From contig JAHJVE010000021.1 of the NCBI GenBank assembly GCA_018828385.1, positions 1 through 64,000 of the forward strand: 64,000 nucleotides of DNA, in the 5' to 3' direction. The stretch comes from Gammaproteobacteria bacterium (GTDB lineage Bacteria; Pseudomonadota; Gammaproteobacteria; Burkholderiales; Rhodocyclaceae). The notes under the pieces are model-generated. The model was not told where the DNA came from. It did not search any database and saw nothing but the letters and a program-made list of their open reading frames with translations. Positions 18,385 through 27,512 of this stretch are shown here, in pieces (positions within the stretch are counted from its first letter, which is position 1; the number at the start of each line of letters is the position of its first letter). Position numbers and translations under genes: made by a program.

Positions 18385-20009
18385 GCGTTTCCTTGGACTG
18401 TGTGCGACTCGGGCGCCATGGCGTAGCAACTGCGCCCATTCTTTTTGGCGACGTACATGGCCAGGTCTGCCGCCTTGAGGAGTTGGCCGGGGTCGCTCAA
18501 GCCATCGCTCATGGCGATACCGATCGAAACGCCCAGCGGATGCGCGATATTTTGCAGTTGGACCGGAGTGGACAGGACTTCGATGCACTTGGTGGCAATT
18601 TTTTTCACCACCTCGTCGCCATTGGCCCCCAGATCGGCAATGACAATCACGAATTCGTCACCGCCGACCCGCGCCAGGGTGTCGCTTTGCCGAACCAGCC
18701 CGGACAGGCGGCGGGCCACCTCAACCAGCGCCGCATCGCCGAATTCGTGCCCGAGTTCGTCATTGATCGGCTTGAAACCATCCAGATCGAGGAACAGGAC
18801 GGCGACTCTGGTGCCATTGCGCTTGGCGCGGGCGAAGGCTTGCTGCATCCGGTCAGCCAGCAGATTGCGATTGAGCAGGCCGGTCAGCGGGTCATGATGC
18901 GCCATGCGCTCAAGCGCCGCCTGGGTTGTCGAGAGCTTTTCCAGCAAGCGATTGAAGGCGCTCGTCAGATGGCCGACCTCGTCGTCCCGGACCACCGGCA
19001 AGGGCTTCAACGGAAGCTCGCCCTGGGTCATGCGCTCAGCCAGGTCGGCAGCAGAAAAGAGCGGGCGCAGCAGAAACCTGAACACCACGCTGACAACGAC
19101 GCAGACCAGGATGACGGCGAAAATCCCGTATTTGATGACCCGCTCCTGGACTCGCGTCACCGCCTCGAAAGCTTCGGCAGTCGGCATCCGGGCGACGACA
19201 AACCATCCCGTGCTCGGCACCTCGGCCATTGCCGACAGCTCTTCGATGCCTTTCGCGTTGATCGTCACCCCAACGCCGCGAAAGCCCTGCATGGCGCGAT
19301 CGTGCAAAAGGTTAACGCCAACCGGCGGGGTGGGTTTCAAAACAAGGTCGGGATCGCCGGCCGCAACGAACAGGCCATCCCGCGGCGAAATCAGCAGATA
19401 GCCGCCGGTTTTGCCAATTTTCCCGCTATAGACCGGCCCGAGAAAACCGGGCGAATCCAGCGCACTGATGCCGACCAGGACAGCCTGGACAACCCCCTGT
19501 TTATCCTTCAGCGGAATGCCCATAGGCAAAACCGGCTTTTTGGCAAACGCCCCGAACTGGGGTTTCCCTATGCCGGCACGCCCGGCAAGGGCTTTGGCAA
19601 AATCCGGGATATCGGCGACTGACGCCCCTCTTCGCCCGGGTACAGCGGGAAAATCGGCAATGATGATCCCCGCTTTGTCGGCCACCACCAAGCCTGGCAA
19701 AAACACGGGATTGATCCGGTGACGCTCGGCCAGCCAGTCGGTCAAGCGGTCAGGCTGCTGCATCATCTCGAGCGGAAAGGTTTCCCCAAGACGACTCAGC
19801 GTCGTCCACCGCGTCGTCAATTGATGATCGACATCGCCGGCAACGGCCTTGGCCAAAGCGATTTGCTGCGCCGAAACAACCTCGATCAAGTCCTCGCGCA
19901 AAAACTTGCCAAGCAAGAAATAGCGGGCCAATGCGCCGGACACGACGAGCAAAACCCCGAACAGAATCATTCGGGTGACAAGGCTTTTGGAAATTCTGGT
20001 GAGGCTCAT
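18381..20009 (-). CDS. Membrane diguanylate cyclase with Cache sensor and HAMP
   Basis: Makes the second messenger c-di-GMP from two GTP. The 542-residue product has a transmembrane helix at ~12-32, a periplasmic Cache-type sensor region to ~290, a second helix at ~295-315 and a HAMP linker. It ends in a GGDEF domain (~375-535) with DLDGFKPIND and an intact RVGGDEFV active site. No clear RxxD product-inhibition site was identified. It overlaps nhaA by four bases at the 3' end. Confidence 0.88.
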   Translation of the reverse strand: MSLTRISKSLVTRMILFGVLLVVSGALARYFLLGKFLREDLIEVVSAQQIALAKAVAGDVDHQLTTRWTTLSRLGETFPLEMMQQPDRLTDWLAERHRINPVFLPGLVVADKAGIIIADFPAVPGRRGASVADIPDFAKALAGRAGIGKPQFGAFAKKPVLPMGIPLKDKQGVVQAVLVGISALDSPGFLGPVYSGKIGKTGGYLLISPRDGLFVAAGDPDLVLKPTPPVGVNLLHDRAMQGFRGVGVTINAKGIEELSAMAEVPSTGWFVVARMPTAEAFEAVTRVQERVIKYGIFAVILVCVVVSVVFRFLLRPLFSAADLAERMTQGELPLKPLPVVRDDEVGHLTSAFNRLLEKLSTTQAALERMAHHDPLTGLLNRNLLADRMQQAFARAKRNGTRVAVLFLDLDGFKPINDELGHEFGDAALVEVARRLSGLVRQSDTLARVGGDEFVIVIADLGANGDEVVKKIATKCIEVLSTPVQLQNIAHPLGVSIGIAMSDGLSDPGQLLKAADLAMYVAKKNGRSCYAMAPESHTVQGNA

Positions 20010-20144
20010 GCGGGGTATGGGGCTTACCTGTTTCAGGTCTGATTTATCGCATTGTCGCTCTTAAAACTGGCTAGCGGCTTGGTTGATTTCGGACAAAACC
20101 GGCAAAACACTTTCCCCGGCACAACATTCAGGAAACGCGCCAAG

Positions 20145-21563
20145 CTAATGCACCGTGCACACCATGCATGGATCGAACGAGCGCACGACATGTTGCACGG
20201 TTGGTGGTGCGCCATCGCCGGCCGGCAGGCCGACCAGCGCCTGTTCGAGCGGGCCGGGCTGATTGGAAGCATCGCGCGGCGAAAAGTTCCAGGTGGTCGG
20301 GGCGATGATCTGGTAGCGCTCGATGCGGCCATGCCTGACGCTCAACCAGTGGCCGAGGCTGCCGCGGGCGGCTTCGACGAGGCCGCTGCCGGTGGCGTCG
20401 TCGGGCATCTCGCCATGGGCGCAGAAGGGCTCGCCGGGCTGCAGGGCATGCACCCAACCTTCCATGGCGGGCAGGACGAGGGCGAGTTCGAGCAGGCGGG
20501 CGACGACGCGGGCCATGACGCTGGCGCCGTCGCACCGGACCAGATCGAGGGCCAGCGGATGGCCGGCGATGATCTGCCGGGCCAGGGCGCCGACTTCGAA
20601 GGGCTGGCCGGCGTAGCGCGGCGCCTTGCACCAGGTGTAGGCATCGGGCTTGTCGGCGTCGACGATGGTTTCGCCCTGCGCCGGGTGGCGGGGGCTGCCA
20701 GTCGCCAGCCAGGCGCTGCTGGTATCTTCGGCGATTCTGGCTGGGTCGAAAGCTGCCGCCTGCCCGGCCTGCCAAGTGCCGGCCGGGAAGAGGTCGTAGG
20801 CGCCGTAGGACAGGAAGGCGTCGTAGGCGCGGCCGAGTTTATCGAGACCGAGGTCGCTGGCGGCGTGCAGGAAGGCGGGAAAATCGCCGGGTCGGCCATC
20901 AGCCCAGGCGAGTAGTTGGTCCTTGCTGGCCAATTGGGCAACAGCGGTCAGCACGTCACCGAACAGGCGTTTTTCGAGGAAGCCGCGGAATTCGCGGAGC
21001 AGCGCCAACAGGCGGATACGCTCGCCAGCCGAGATCGCCCGCGTGCTGCCGCCGGGCTGGATCGCCAGCGTGTGCGGCCAGCGCCCGGCCAGGAAGCCCA
21101 TGAGCCGGAGGAAGCCGGCGCGGGCCGGCAATACCTCTGCTGCAGCGTCACCCTTGACCGCTGTGAAGCGTTGGGCAACGGCCGGATACCAGCGCCGGTC
21201 GGCATAGGCCGGACGGGCAAAATCGGGCATGAAAAAGAGGTAGAAATGCGTCAGGTGGTCGGCCAGGTTCTCGGTGGCACAGATCAAATTTCGCGATATT
21301 TTCCCGTTGACCGTAGGAACGACGCCCATCGCCCCGGCCAGCGCCGAGGCGGCCGCCGCCGACTGGGCGACCGAGCAGATGCCGCAGATGCGCGGCACGA
21401 TGGCCAGCGCATCAAGCGGGGCGCGGCCGACCATGATTTGCTCAAAGCCGCGGAAGAGCGGCGAATTGACCTGGGCCGAACGGATGCGGCCGGCCTCCAG
21501 ATCAAGGCTGACTTCGAGATCGCCTTCAACGCGGTTGAATGGTCCGACGACGATTCGGCTCAC
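20145..21563 (-). CDS. hoxC: Regulatory (H2-sensing) [NiFe]-hydrogenase large subunit HoxC/HupV
   Basis: Large subunit of the cytoplasmic hydrogen sensor, 472 residues. Both CxxC pairs that bind the NiFe centre are present: RICGIC near residue 63 and DPCMVC at the end. The protein stops at CTVH, immediately after the conserved His, so the cleavable C-terminal extension of catalytic large subunits is absent, as known for regulatory hydrogenases. The GTG start at 21563 overlaps the hoxB stop (GTGA). A dispersed repeat copy reads PTVNGK about 25 residues after the first CxxC. With HoxB it should signal H2 to HupT. Confidence 0.92.
   Translation of the reverse strand: MSRIVVGPFNRVEGDLEVSLDLEAGRIRSAQVNSPLFRGFEQIMVGRAPLDALAIVPRICGICSVAQSAAAASALAGAMGVVPTVNGKISRNLICATENLADHLTHFYLFFMPDFARPAYADRRWYPAVAQRFTAVKGDAAAEVLPARAGFLRLMGFLAGRWPHTLAIQPGGSTRAISAGERIRLLALLREFRGFLEKRLFGDVLTAVAQLASKDQLLAWADGRPGDFPAFLHAASDLGLDKLGRAYDAFLSYGAYDLFPAGTWQAGQAAAFDPARIAEDTSSAWLATGSPRHPAQGETIVDADKPDAYTWCKAPRYAGQPFEVGALARQIIAGHPLALDLVRCDGASVMARVVARLLELALVLPAMEGWVHALQPGEPFCAHGEMPDDATGSGLVEAARGSLGHWLSVRHGRIERYQIIAPTTWNFSPRDASNQPGPLEQALVGLPAGDGAPPTVQHVVRSFDPCMVCTVH
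21285..21320 (-). repeat. Dispersed 38-bp repeat, copy 6 (inside hoxC)
   Basis: CTACGGTCAACGGG core, AAAAT tract and CGAAATTTG tail. Sense, read as PTVNGK. Confidence 0.75.
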
Positions 21564-22561
21564 TTGCCGCCACCTTTTTTGCGAATAGCCGGCATGACCA
21601 CCGGATGGTCCTCGACAGCATTGTTGCGCACCCGTTTTGGCGTCGCCGACTTGGACAGCGCGGCGAGCGCGACGAACCAGGCTTTCGGCATGTCGGTCGG
21701 CAGGCCGATCGGGATGCCGGCCAGCTTGGGCGTTTCCTGGAAGGCGTGGCCGGGCGACTCGAAACCGGGTTCGGTGCAGGCGATGCAGGCGAAACCACCG
21801 CGCAGGCAGGAACCGCTGCCGTTCCATGGCCGCAGGTTGCAATCGGCGTGGGCCTGGGTGCCCTTGCAGCCGAGGTTTTCCATGAGGCAGCCGAGGTCGG
21901 ACTGCTTCATGGCGCTGGCCTTGAATTCGTAGAACTCGTTGCGGGCGCAGCCGTGATGGACCAGTTCGCCGGCGTAAAGGAGCGGCCGCCCGTATTCATC
22001 GAGGTCCGCTACGGTCAACCCTTCCAAAACGGCTTTTTCCAGCGTATCGACGACCCAGCCGGGATGCGTCGGGCAGCCGGCGATGTTGATCACCGGCAGG
22101 CCTGCCGACGACTGGAAGCCGGCGCCGAGCAGGCCGCCCGGCGTTTGCTCGTCGAACTGCAAGCCGCAGGCTTCGAGCGGATTGCCCGGCGTATTGGCCG
22201 AAAAGCCGCCGTAGGCCGTGCACGAGCCGATGGCGAACACCCATTTGGCGTGGCGAGCCAGACGGGCGACCCATTCGGTCAGCGGCCGACCGCTGCCGGC
22301 CATCAGGTGGAATTTGCCGGTACCGTTCGGGCCGCGCAGCATGGCCCCTTCGATGCACAGGGCGTCGAAGGCGAGCCGACCTTCGGCACAGTCTTCGAGG
22401 ATAGCGAGCGCTTCCTCACCGCTGTCGACCGAGAGCGCCGGGTGCCAGAGAAATTCAATGCCGGCGTCGCGCAATTCGTCGAATAGCGAGCGCGGCTCGG
22501 AGCACAGCATCGACTGCGTGCAGCCGCCGCAGCCACCGCTCTGCAGCCACAATACTTTCAT
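21560..22561 (-). CDS. hoxB: Regulatory (H2-sensing) [NiFe]-hydrogenase small subunit HoxB/HupU
   Basis: Fe-S small subunit of the hydrogen sensor, 333 residues. It starts [17 protein letters not shown] with no Tat signal, and I see no C-terminal membrane anchor, matching cytoplasmic HoxB/HupU. Cysteine ligands for proximal, medial and distal clusters are visible (CGGC, AIGSCTAYGG, AGCPTHP, HHGCARNEFYEF, LGCLMENLGCKG, CLRGGFACIACTEPGF). The ATG at 22561 overlaps the hoxA stop (ATGA). The proximal-cluster motif is CGGC, unlike the CTCC of the catalytic subunit in this window. A partial dispersed-repeat core is embedded (read as LTVAD). Confidence 0.93.
   Translation of the reverse strand: MKVLWLQSGGCGGCTQSMLCSEPRSLFDELRDAGIEFLWHPALSVDSGEEALAILEDCAEGRLAFDALCIEGAMLRGPNGTGKFHLMAGSGRPLTEWVARLARHAKWVFAIGSCTAYGGFSANTPGNPLEACGLQFDEQTPGGLLGAGFQSSAGLPVINIAGCPTHPGWVVDTLEKAVLEGLTVADLDEYGRPLLYAGELVHHGCARNEFYEFKASAMKQSDLGCLMENLGCKGTQAHADCNLRPWNGSGSCLRGGFACIACTEPGFESPGHAFQETPKLAGIPIGLPTDMPKAWFVALAALSKSATPKRVRNNAVEDHPVVMPAIRKKGGGK
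22008..22033 (+). repeat. Dispersed repeat, partial copy 7 (inside hoxB)
   Basis: Exact GCTACGGTCAACC core, then CCAAAACGG; first A-tract missing. Antisense, read as LTVA. Confidence 0.5.
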
Positions 22562-24051
22562 TCGGCCTGCTCCAGCCCGTGGCGGACCAGCTTGGCGCGC
22601 AGGCCGACGCGCGACAAGCCCAACTCCCGCGCCGCCCGCGATTTGTTCCAGCGATGGCGACTCATCGCCTCCTTGAGCACGTGCATTTCGAGCTGGTCCA
22701 TGCGCTCCTTGAGGCCGCCGCTCAGGCCGGCCGCCCAAGCCAGTTCATCGGATGGCTTGTTTTCATCAAACTCGCCGACCGGCTTGCGCAACACCCGCGG
22801 CGAGAGGAGGTCGGGACCCAGCAGCGGTGTCGTGGACAGGGCGACCATGCGCAGGATTTCGTTCTGCAACTCGCGCACATTGCCCGGCCAGCGGTAGGCA
22901 GCAATACAGGCAAGCGCTTCGTTGGTGAAACCTTCGACCGGCTTGCCGAGGGCATTGCAGCTACTGCCGAGCAAGCGACTGGCGAGCAGCGGCAGGTCCA
23001 TCGGCCGCTCGCGCAGTGGCGGCACGTGCAGGGCGATGGTCGCCAGCCGGTAATAGAGGTCTTCGCGGAAGCGGCCGGTGCGCACATCGTCCTCAAGATC
23101 GCGGTTGGTCGCGGCGATGACCCGGACATCGACATGCACCGGGCGGTTGCTACCGAGCGGGCGGAACTCGCCTTCCTGCAACACGCGCAGCAGCTTGACC
23201 TGGAAAGCCGGGCTGGTTTCGCCGATTTCGTCGAGGAACAAGGTGCCGCCGTCGGCTTGCTGGAAGAGGCCGACGCGATCATCGACGGCGCCGGTGAAGG
23301 CGCCGCGTTTGTAGCCGAAAAGCTCCGATTCGAGCAGGTTATCGGGCAGCGCGCCGCAGTTTTCGGTGATGAAGGCCTTGCTCGCCCGACTGCTCTCGTA
23401 GTGGATGGCGCGGGCGATCATTTCCTTGCCGGTGCCCGATTCGCCGGTGACCATGATCGACAGATCGAAGGGCGCGACGCGGCCGACCATGTCGCAAACG
23501 GCGTTGATCGGGCTGCCCGGGGCGCGGATCAGGCTGGCCAGGCCGAAGCTGCTTTTGACCTTTTCCTGCTTGCTATCGACCTGCCGCTTGAGCACCGGCT
23601 CGGCGGTACGCAGATCGAGCGACAGGCGCTGGTTTTCCTGCTGCAGGCGCCAGACCTCGGCGGCGCGCTGCAAAGTCAGCAACAGTTGTTCCGGTTGCCA
23701 CGGCTTGAGCAGGTATTGCCAGATGCCGGCCTCGTTGACGCCGCTGATGATGTCCTCGGCGTCGGTATAGCCGGAGAGAATGATGCGCACGATGTCCGGC
23801 CAGCGGGTGCGCACTTCCTTGAGAAACTGGACGCCGGTGGTGCCCGGCATGCGCTGGTCACAGAGCACGATGCGGATCGCTTGCTCGCGCAGGAGAACTT
23901 CCATGCCCTCGTCAGCGCTGGAGGCGCAGAGCACCTCGAAATCCTCCTCCAGCGTCCGCCGCAAGGCTTCCTGCGAACGCACCTCGTCGTCGACGACAAG
24001 GATGGCCGGCAGGCGGCGCAGGCTGCTATGGGAAGAAGACGGAAGGGTCAT
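22558..24051 (-). CDS. hoxA: Sigma-54-dependent response regulator HoxA/HupR
   Basis: NtrC-type activator of hydrogenase genes, 497 residues. The receiver domain (~15-130) has LVVDDE, the phosphorylatable Asp in LCDQRMPG and a conserved Lys in LLKPW. The AAA+ domain (~190-430) has GESGTGKE and the sigma-54 contact loop GAFTGA. The C-terminal Fis-type helix-turn-helix is [20 protein letters not shown]. It starts at ATG 24051, overlapping the hoxX stop, and its stop overlaps the hoxB start. In characterised Rhodobacter/Cupriavidus systems the unphosphorylated form activates. Its likely target is the -24/-12 promoter at 40908-40922. Confidence 0.93.
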   Translation of the reverse strand: MTLPSSSHSSLRRLPAILVVDDEVRSQEALRRTLEEDFEVLCASSADEGMEVLLREQAIRIVLCDQRMPGTTGVQFLKEVRTRWPDIVRIILSGYTDAEDIISGVNEAGIWQYLLKPWQPEQLLLTLQRAAEVWRLQQENQRLSLDLRTAEPVLKRQVDSKQEKVKSSFGLASLIRAPGSPINAVCDMVGRVAPFDLSIMVTGESGTGKEMIARAIHYESSRASKAFITENCGALPDNLLESELFGYKRGAFTGAVDDRVGLFQQADGGTLFLDEIGETSPAFQVKLLRVLQEGEFRPLGSNRPVHVDVRVIAATNRDLEDDVRTGRFREDLYYRLATIALHVPPLRERPMDLPLLASRLLGSSCNALGKPVEGFTNEALACIAAYRWPGNVRELQNEILRMVALSTTPLLGPDLLSPRVLRKPVGEFDENKPSDELAWAAGLSGGLKERMDQLEMHVLKEAMSRHRWNKSRAARELGLSRVGLRAKLVRHGLEQAE

Positions 24052-25727
24052 GCCGGAACTTTCCAGTCGAGATCGCGGTGGCGGGCGAGGTGGCGCGGCG
24101 TCCACGAATGCGCCGAGCGGGAGACGAAATGATAGCGCGCGACGTGATACGAGGGATCGAAACCGTAGAAGTTGCGGCGCATTTCGGCCAGTTCCTCGGC
24201 GCGGTAGGCGGCCAGCGGCTTGGCGGCTTCGTCGGCGTGGCGTTTGGCCTGCTTGGCGGCAAGTTTTTCTGGGAAATCCGGGGCGGCAGCCAGTTCGGCG
24301 GCGCGCCGGGCGACATCGACGGCAAAGCCGGGGCCGGGCAGGCAGGCATCGTAAAAGCCGAGCTTGACGGCTTCCGGCGCCGTCATCGGCAGGCGGTGGC
24401 GCATGATGGCCTTCGCCCCCTCATCGCCGACGCGTGGCGGCAGCAGATAGGTCCAGAATTCCGAACCGTAGAGGTTGCCCATGTTCTTGTAATGCGGGTT
24501 GAGCATGACGCCGTCGCGGGCCCAGACGAAATCGGCGGCGCGGGCCAGGAAACAGCCGCCAGCACCAGCGTTGCCGCCGACAGCCGCTACGGTCAACTGT
24601 GTTTCGCAGCGCAAAATGGCTTCGGCCAGATCGTCAATGGCGTTGATGTTGGCCCACGACTCGTCGGCCGGACTTTCAGCCGCTTCGATGGTGTTGAGGT
24701 GGATACCGTTCGACCAGAAATCGCTGCCGCCGCGTAGCACGATGACTTTGGTTGGCCGCGTTGTCGCCCACTGAAAGGCTTCGGTCAGGCGCCGGCATTG
24801 GGCTGTACTCATCGCACCGTTGTAGAACTCGAAGCTCAGAAAGCCAACACCGCCAGCCTCTTCGTAGGCGATGTCCTGCCAGGTCGGGATCGACGACTTC
24901 CAGTAGCCGCCGCCTAGCGGCAACTCTGGCAACTCGGCAGCCTCCGTGAAAGCCAGTGTTGTCGGGAGCTTGATGCCGCCGGCTGGTTTGACGTGGCCGA
25001 TCCACACGGCGCCATCAACCGTTGCCCGGCAGATGGCCGTTTCACGGCGGCCGAGCAGACTGCCCGGCGCGCCCTTGAGCGTGGCTTCCGGCCAGGCATC
25101 GAACAGATGGCAGGGCTGGCCGAACAGTTCGTCGACGACACCAGGAAAGCCGTCGGCGGCATTGAGCCTGGCGAGGATGGCGGCGCTGGTTTCGCTGCGC
25201 CAGGCAATGGCGCGGTCGGCCTGCCTCATCACCGCGTGCGCCCGCCCCGGCGCGCGTTCCGGTTTGAAATTTGGCTCATTTTTCCGGTTGACCGTAGCAA
25301 TCACCGCCTGGACGGCAGCTTCGGTGACTTCGTTGCGATAAATCGAGGCTTTCCGGGCCGAACGCATCGGGAAGCTCGCCGACGCCCAGACCGGCCCCGC
25401 ATCCATTTCAGCCTCGGCCTGTAACACTGTGACACCCCACTCCCCGGCGCCCCCCTGAATCGCCCAATCGAGTGCCGAAGGACCGCGATCACCAACCGGC
25501 CCCGGATGGACGATCAGGCAGCAATGGCGCGACCAGATCGACTCGGGAATCGCCCGTTTCAAGAACGGAGCGATGATCAAATCCGGCCGGAACAGGGCCA
25601 CGGCCTCCTCGCTGACCGCATCGGCAATGTCGAATTCGATGCTGATTTCGTGGCCGCGCGTCACAAGTTCGCAACAAAGTCGCTGGGTCAGGCCGTTGAA
25701 ACTATGGGTAATGAGGAGAATTCGCAC
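24048..25727 (-). CDS. hoxX: Hydrogenase maturation factor HoxX/HypX
   Basis: Two-domain enzyme, 559 residues. The N-terminal part (~1-270) resembles formyl-THF transferases (VHPGPVGDRGPSALDWAI) and the C-terminal part (~280-559) an enoyl-CoA hydratase/crotonase (GNAGAGGCFLA). HypX is known to make CO for the active-site iron from a formyl group under aerobic conditions. The frame starts at GTG 25727 with no strong ribosome site. Two repeat elements are embedded: a full sense copy (IATVNRKNEP) in the first domain and a core-only antisense copy (LTVAAV) in the second. It is divergent from a small plus-strand gene. Confidence 0.92.
   Translation of the reverse strand: MRILLITHSFNGLTQRLCCELVTRGHEISIEFDIADAVSEEAVALFRPDLIIAPFLKRAIPESIWSRHCCLIVHPGPVGDRGPSALDWAIQGGAGEWGVTVLQAEAEMDAGPVWASASFPMRSARKASIYRNEVTEAAVQAVIATVNRKNEPNFKPERAPGRAHAVMRQADRAIAWRSETSAAILARLNAADGFPGVVDELFGQPCHLFDAWPEATLKGAPGSLLGRRETAICRATVDGAVWIGHVKPAGGIKLPTTLAFTEAAELPELPLGGGYWKSSIPTWQDIAYEEAGGVGFLSFEFYNGAMSTAQCRRLTEAFQWATTRPTKVIVLRGGSDFWSNGIHLNTIEAAESPADESWANINAIDDLAEAILRCETQLTVAAVGGNAGAGGCFLARAADFVWARDGVMLNPHYKNMGNLYGSEFWTYLLPPRVGDEGAKAIMRHRLPMTAPEAVKLGFYDACLPGPGFAVDVARRAAELAAAPDFPEKLAAKQAKRHADEAAKPLAAYRAEELAEMRRNFYGFDPSYHVARYHFVSRSAHSWTPRHLARHRDLDWKVPA
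24586..24600 (+). repeat. Dispersed repeat, core-only copy 8 (inside hoxX)
   Basis: Exact GCTACGGTCAAC core without clear A-tracts. Antisense, read as LTVAA. Could be chance. Confidence 0.4.
25263..25301 (-). repeat. Dispersed 38-bp repeat, copy 9 (inside hoxX)
   Basis: ATTGCTACGGTCAACCGG, A-tract, GAGCCAAAT and TTCAAA. Full length, sense, read as IATVNRKNEP. Confidence 0.85.
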
Positions 25728-25894
25728 GATTTACAGTTCTTTACAATTCAAATCGACAAGGAGGATCGAGGCAGGACGTGGCTTTGCGGGGAGCGGCGAG
25801 CCATGCCGCATACCTCTATAACTTTCGCGATATTTTTCAAGGACTTCGCTTTGTCTACGATGCGCATCAACAAAAAAGGGATCGGAGAACAACA

Positions 25895-26101
25895 ATGCAA
25901 ACACAGCAAAAGCGCGTCAAACCTCGGGATATTCCCGCCAGACGGGCGCCGCGTCCCGAATACGTCGCCGCCATCCGCTACCCGGATGGGCGCCGCGACC
26001 TGTTCCACATCCGCAACGCCGACAATTTTGCCGACGCCCGCGAACTCGTCATTTCCGAAGTCGGCGACGTGTTGTCGGTGGTGATCGCGCTGCGCCACTA
26101 A
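25895..26101 (+). CDS. Small conserved-looking protein of unknown function
   Basis: The 68-residue protein is encoded opposite to all surrounding hydrogenase genes. The ATG at 25895 has GGAG 7 bases upstream. The N-terminal third is basic (KRVKPRDIPARRAPRPE); the rest alternates strand-like and helical segments (YVAAIRYPDGRRDLFHI, then ARELVISEVGDVLSVVIAL). No Cys or known motif. It fills the hypE-hoxX gap, ending 7 bases from the hypE stop. I do not recognise the family; good codon pattern and ribosome site support it as a real gene. Confidence 0.6.
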   Translation: MQTQQKRVKPRDIPARRAPRPEYVAAIRYPDGRRDLFHIRNADNFADARELVISEVGDVLSVVIALRH

Positions 26102-26108
26102 ACCGGTC

Positions 26109-27161
26109 TCAGCAAATCCGCGGCAATTGTTCGCCGCTCAGCCAGTCCACGATACGACGACCGCCGAAGCCAGTTGTCATCTGGACAAAATGGTGCTCAT
26201 CCTCGTGCACCGTGCCGACGATGGCTGCCGCCGTACCCAGCGGGTGGGCGCGCATGGCGACCAATAGCCTGTCGGCATCCGGCTCGGAGCAAATCGCCAC
26301 CAGTTTTCCCTCGTTGGCGACATAAAGCGGGTCCAACCCCAAAAACTCGCACGCCGCATTGACCGCTGGCGTCACCGGCAAAGCCTTCTCCTGCAGCATC
26401 ATGCCGACGCCGGATTGCTTGGCGATTTCATTGAGCGTGGTCGCCAGCCCGCCGCGCGTCGGGTCGCGCAGGACATGGATGTCGGCGCCACTGGCCCGCA
26501 TCGCCGCGATCAGGCCGTGCAGCGCCGCCGTGTCGGAAACGATGGGCGACTCGAAACCGAGGCTTTCGCGCTCGGCCATGATCGCCATGCCATGATCGCC
26601 CAATGTGCCTGAGACCAGGATGACATCGCCCGGCTTCGCATAACGACCGGACAGTTCGCGCCCCGGCGCGACGACGCCGACACCGGTGGTCGTGATGAAC
26701 ACGCCGTCGCCCTTGCCGCGCTCGACAACCTTGGTGTCGCCCGTCACCACAGGCACCCCGGCCTCCTTGGCGGCGGCGGCCATGCTTTGCACGATGCGCG
26801 CCAGATCGGCGAGTTTGAAACCTTCTTCAAGGATGAAGCCGGCCGAAAGGTAGAGCGGCCTGGCTCCCATCATGGCCACGTCGTTGATCGTGCCATGCAC
26901 TGACAGGCAGCCGATATCGCCCCCCGGGAAGAACAGCGGCGAAACGACGTGCGAGTCGGTGGCCATGACCAATTTGCCCTCGCCCGGGTTCGGCAACAGC
27001 GCACCGTCGTCGCCCTGGGCCAGGTATTCGTTGCCGAGGTATTTGGCGAACAGCTCCTCGATCAATTGCGCCATCGCCCGGCCGCCCGAGCCATGGGCCA
27101 TGTCGACATGGCCGTGCTTGATGTCGAGGGGACGGACGTAGTTTTTGCGGGTTTCGGTCAT
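26109..27161 (-). CDS. hypE: Hydrogenase maturation protein HypE
   Basis: Dehydrates the carbamoyl thioester on its own C-terminal cysteine to thiocyanate and so supplies cyanide to the active-site Fe, working with HypF, HypC and HypD. The 350-residue product ends in the required PRIC. It has the PurM-like ATP-binding features (HGSGGRAM near residue 23, GDDGALL, TDSHVVSPLFFPGGD). It is separated from hypD by ~600 bases of inverted-repeat DNA, unlike the usual tight hypD-hypE arrangement. Confidence 0.95.
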   Translation of the reverse strand: MTETRKNYVRPLDIKHGHVDMAHGSGGRAMAQLIEELFAKYLGNEYLAQGDDGALLPNPGEGKLVMATDSHVVSPLFFPGGDIGCLSVHGTINDVAMMGARPLYLSAGFILEEGFKLADLARIVQSMAAAAKEAGVPVVTGDTKVVERGKGDGVFITTTGVGVVAPGRELSGRYAKPGDVILVSGTLGDHGMAIMAERESLGFESPIVSDTAALHGLIAAMRASGADIHVLRDPTRGGLATTLNEIAKQSGVGMMLQEKALPVTPAVNAACEFLGLDPLYVANEGKLVAICSEPDADRLLVAMRAHPLGTAAAIVGTVHEDEHHFVQMTTGFGGRRIVDWLSGEQLPRIC

Positions 27162-27442
27162 CGGTATGTTTTCTACACAAGCAGTGTTTTCCGCGCTTGA
27201 GGCGCGGGCGTACTTTCTTCTTGCTTCGCCAAGAAGAAAGTAGCCAAAGAAGAAGGCGACCCTGGGTCGGTGCCGGCTACGCCGGTTCCCTGCGCTACTC
27301 GGAACGCCGGGCGGCTGCGGAACTCGGGGCTGCGCCCCTCAAACAGTCCTCGCCGAAAGCCCCCGGCCTTCCTGCGTTGCTCGGCACCTCCCAAGGGGCC
27401 CGGTGAAACGATCCGTGCTTGAGCTTGGGAGCCTGAATAACA

Positions 27443-27482
27443 GATTTCATTTTTGGCCGTTTTTTCCGGTTGACCGTGGAAA
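27443..27482 (-). repeat. Dispersed 38-bp repeat, copy 10 (intergenic)
   Basis: On the minus strand CACGGTCAACCGG, A-tract, CGGCCAAAAATGAAA. Lies in the loop of the large inverted repeat. Confidence 0.85.
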
Positions 27483-27486
27483 CCCA

Positions 27487-27512
27487 CTTTTTTCGGAATA
27501 ACGGTTGAACGT
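27487..27512 (-). repeat. Dispersed repeat, degenerate copy 11 (intergenic)
   Basis: On the minus strand ACGTTCAACCG followed by an interrupted A-tract, next to copy 10. Decayed or chance. Confidence 0.4.

Noticed and set aside
17218-18588. Longer nhaA frame starting upstream of 18384
   Set aside because: It would add ~68 basic residues that overlap the cyclase gene; ATG 18384 has a ribosome site and gives the usual NhaA length.
19411-19438. TTTTGCC.ATTTTCCCG stretch in the cyclase gene
   Set aside because: Has tract-like parts but lacks the TTGACCGTAGC core.
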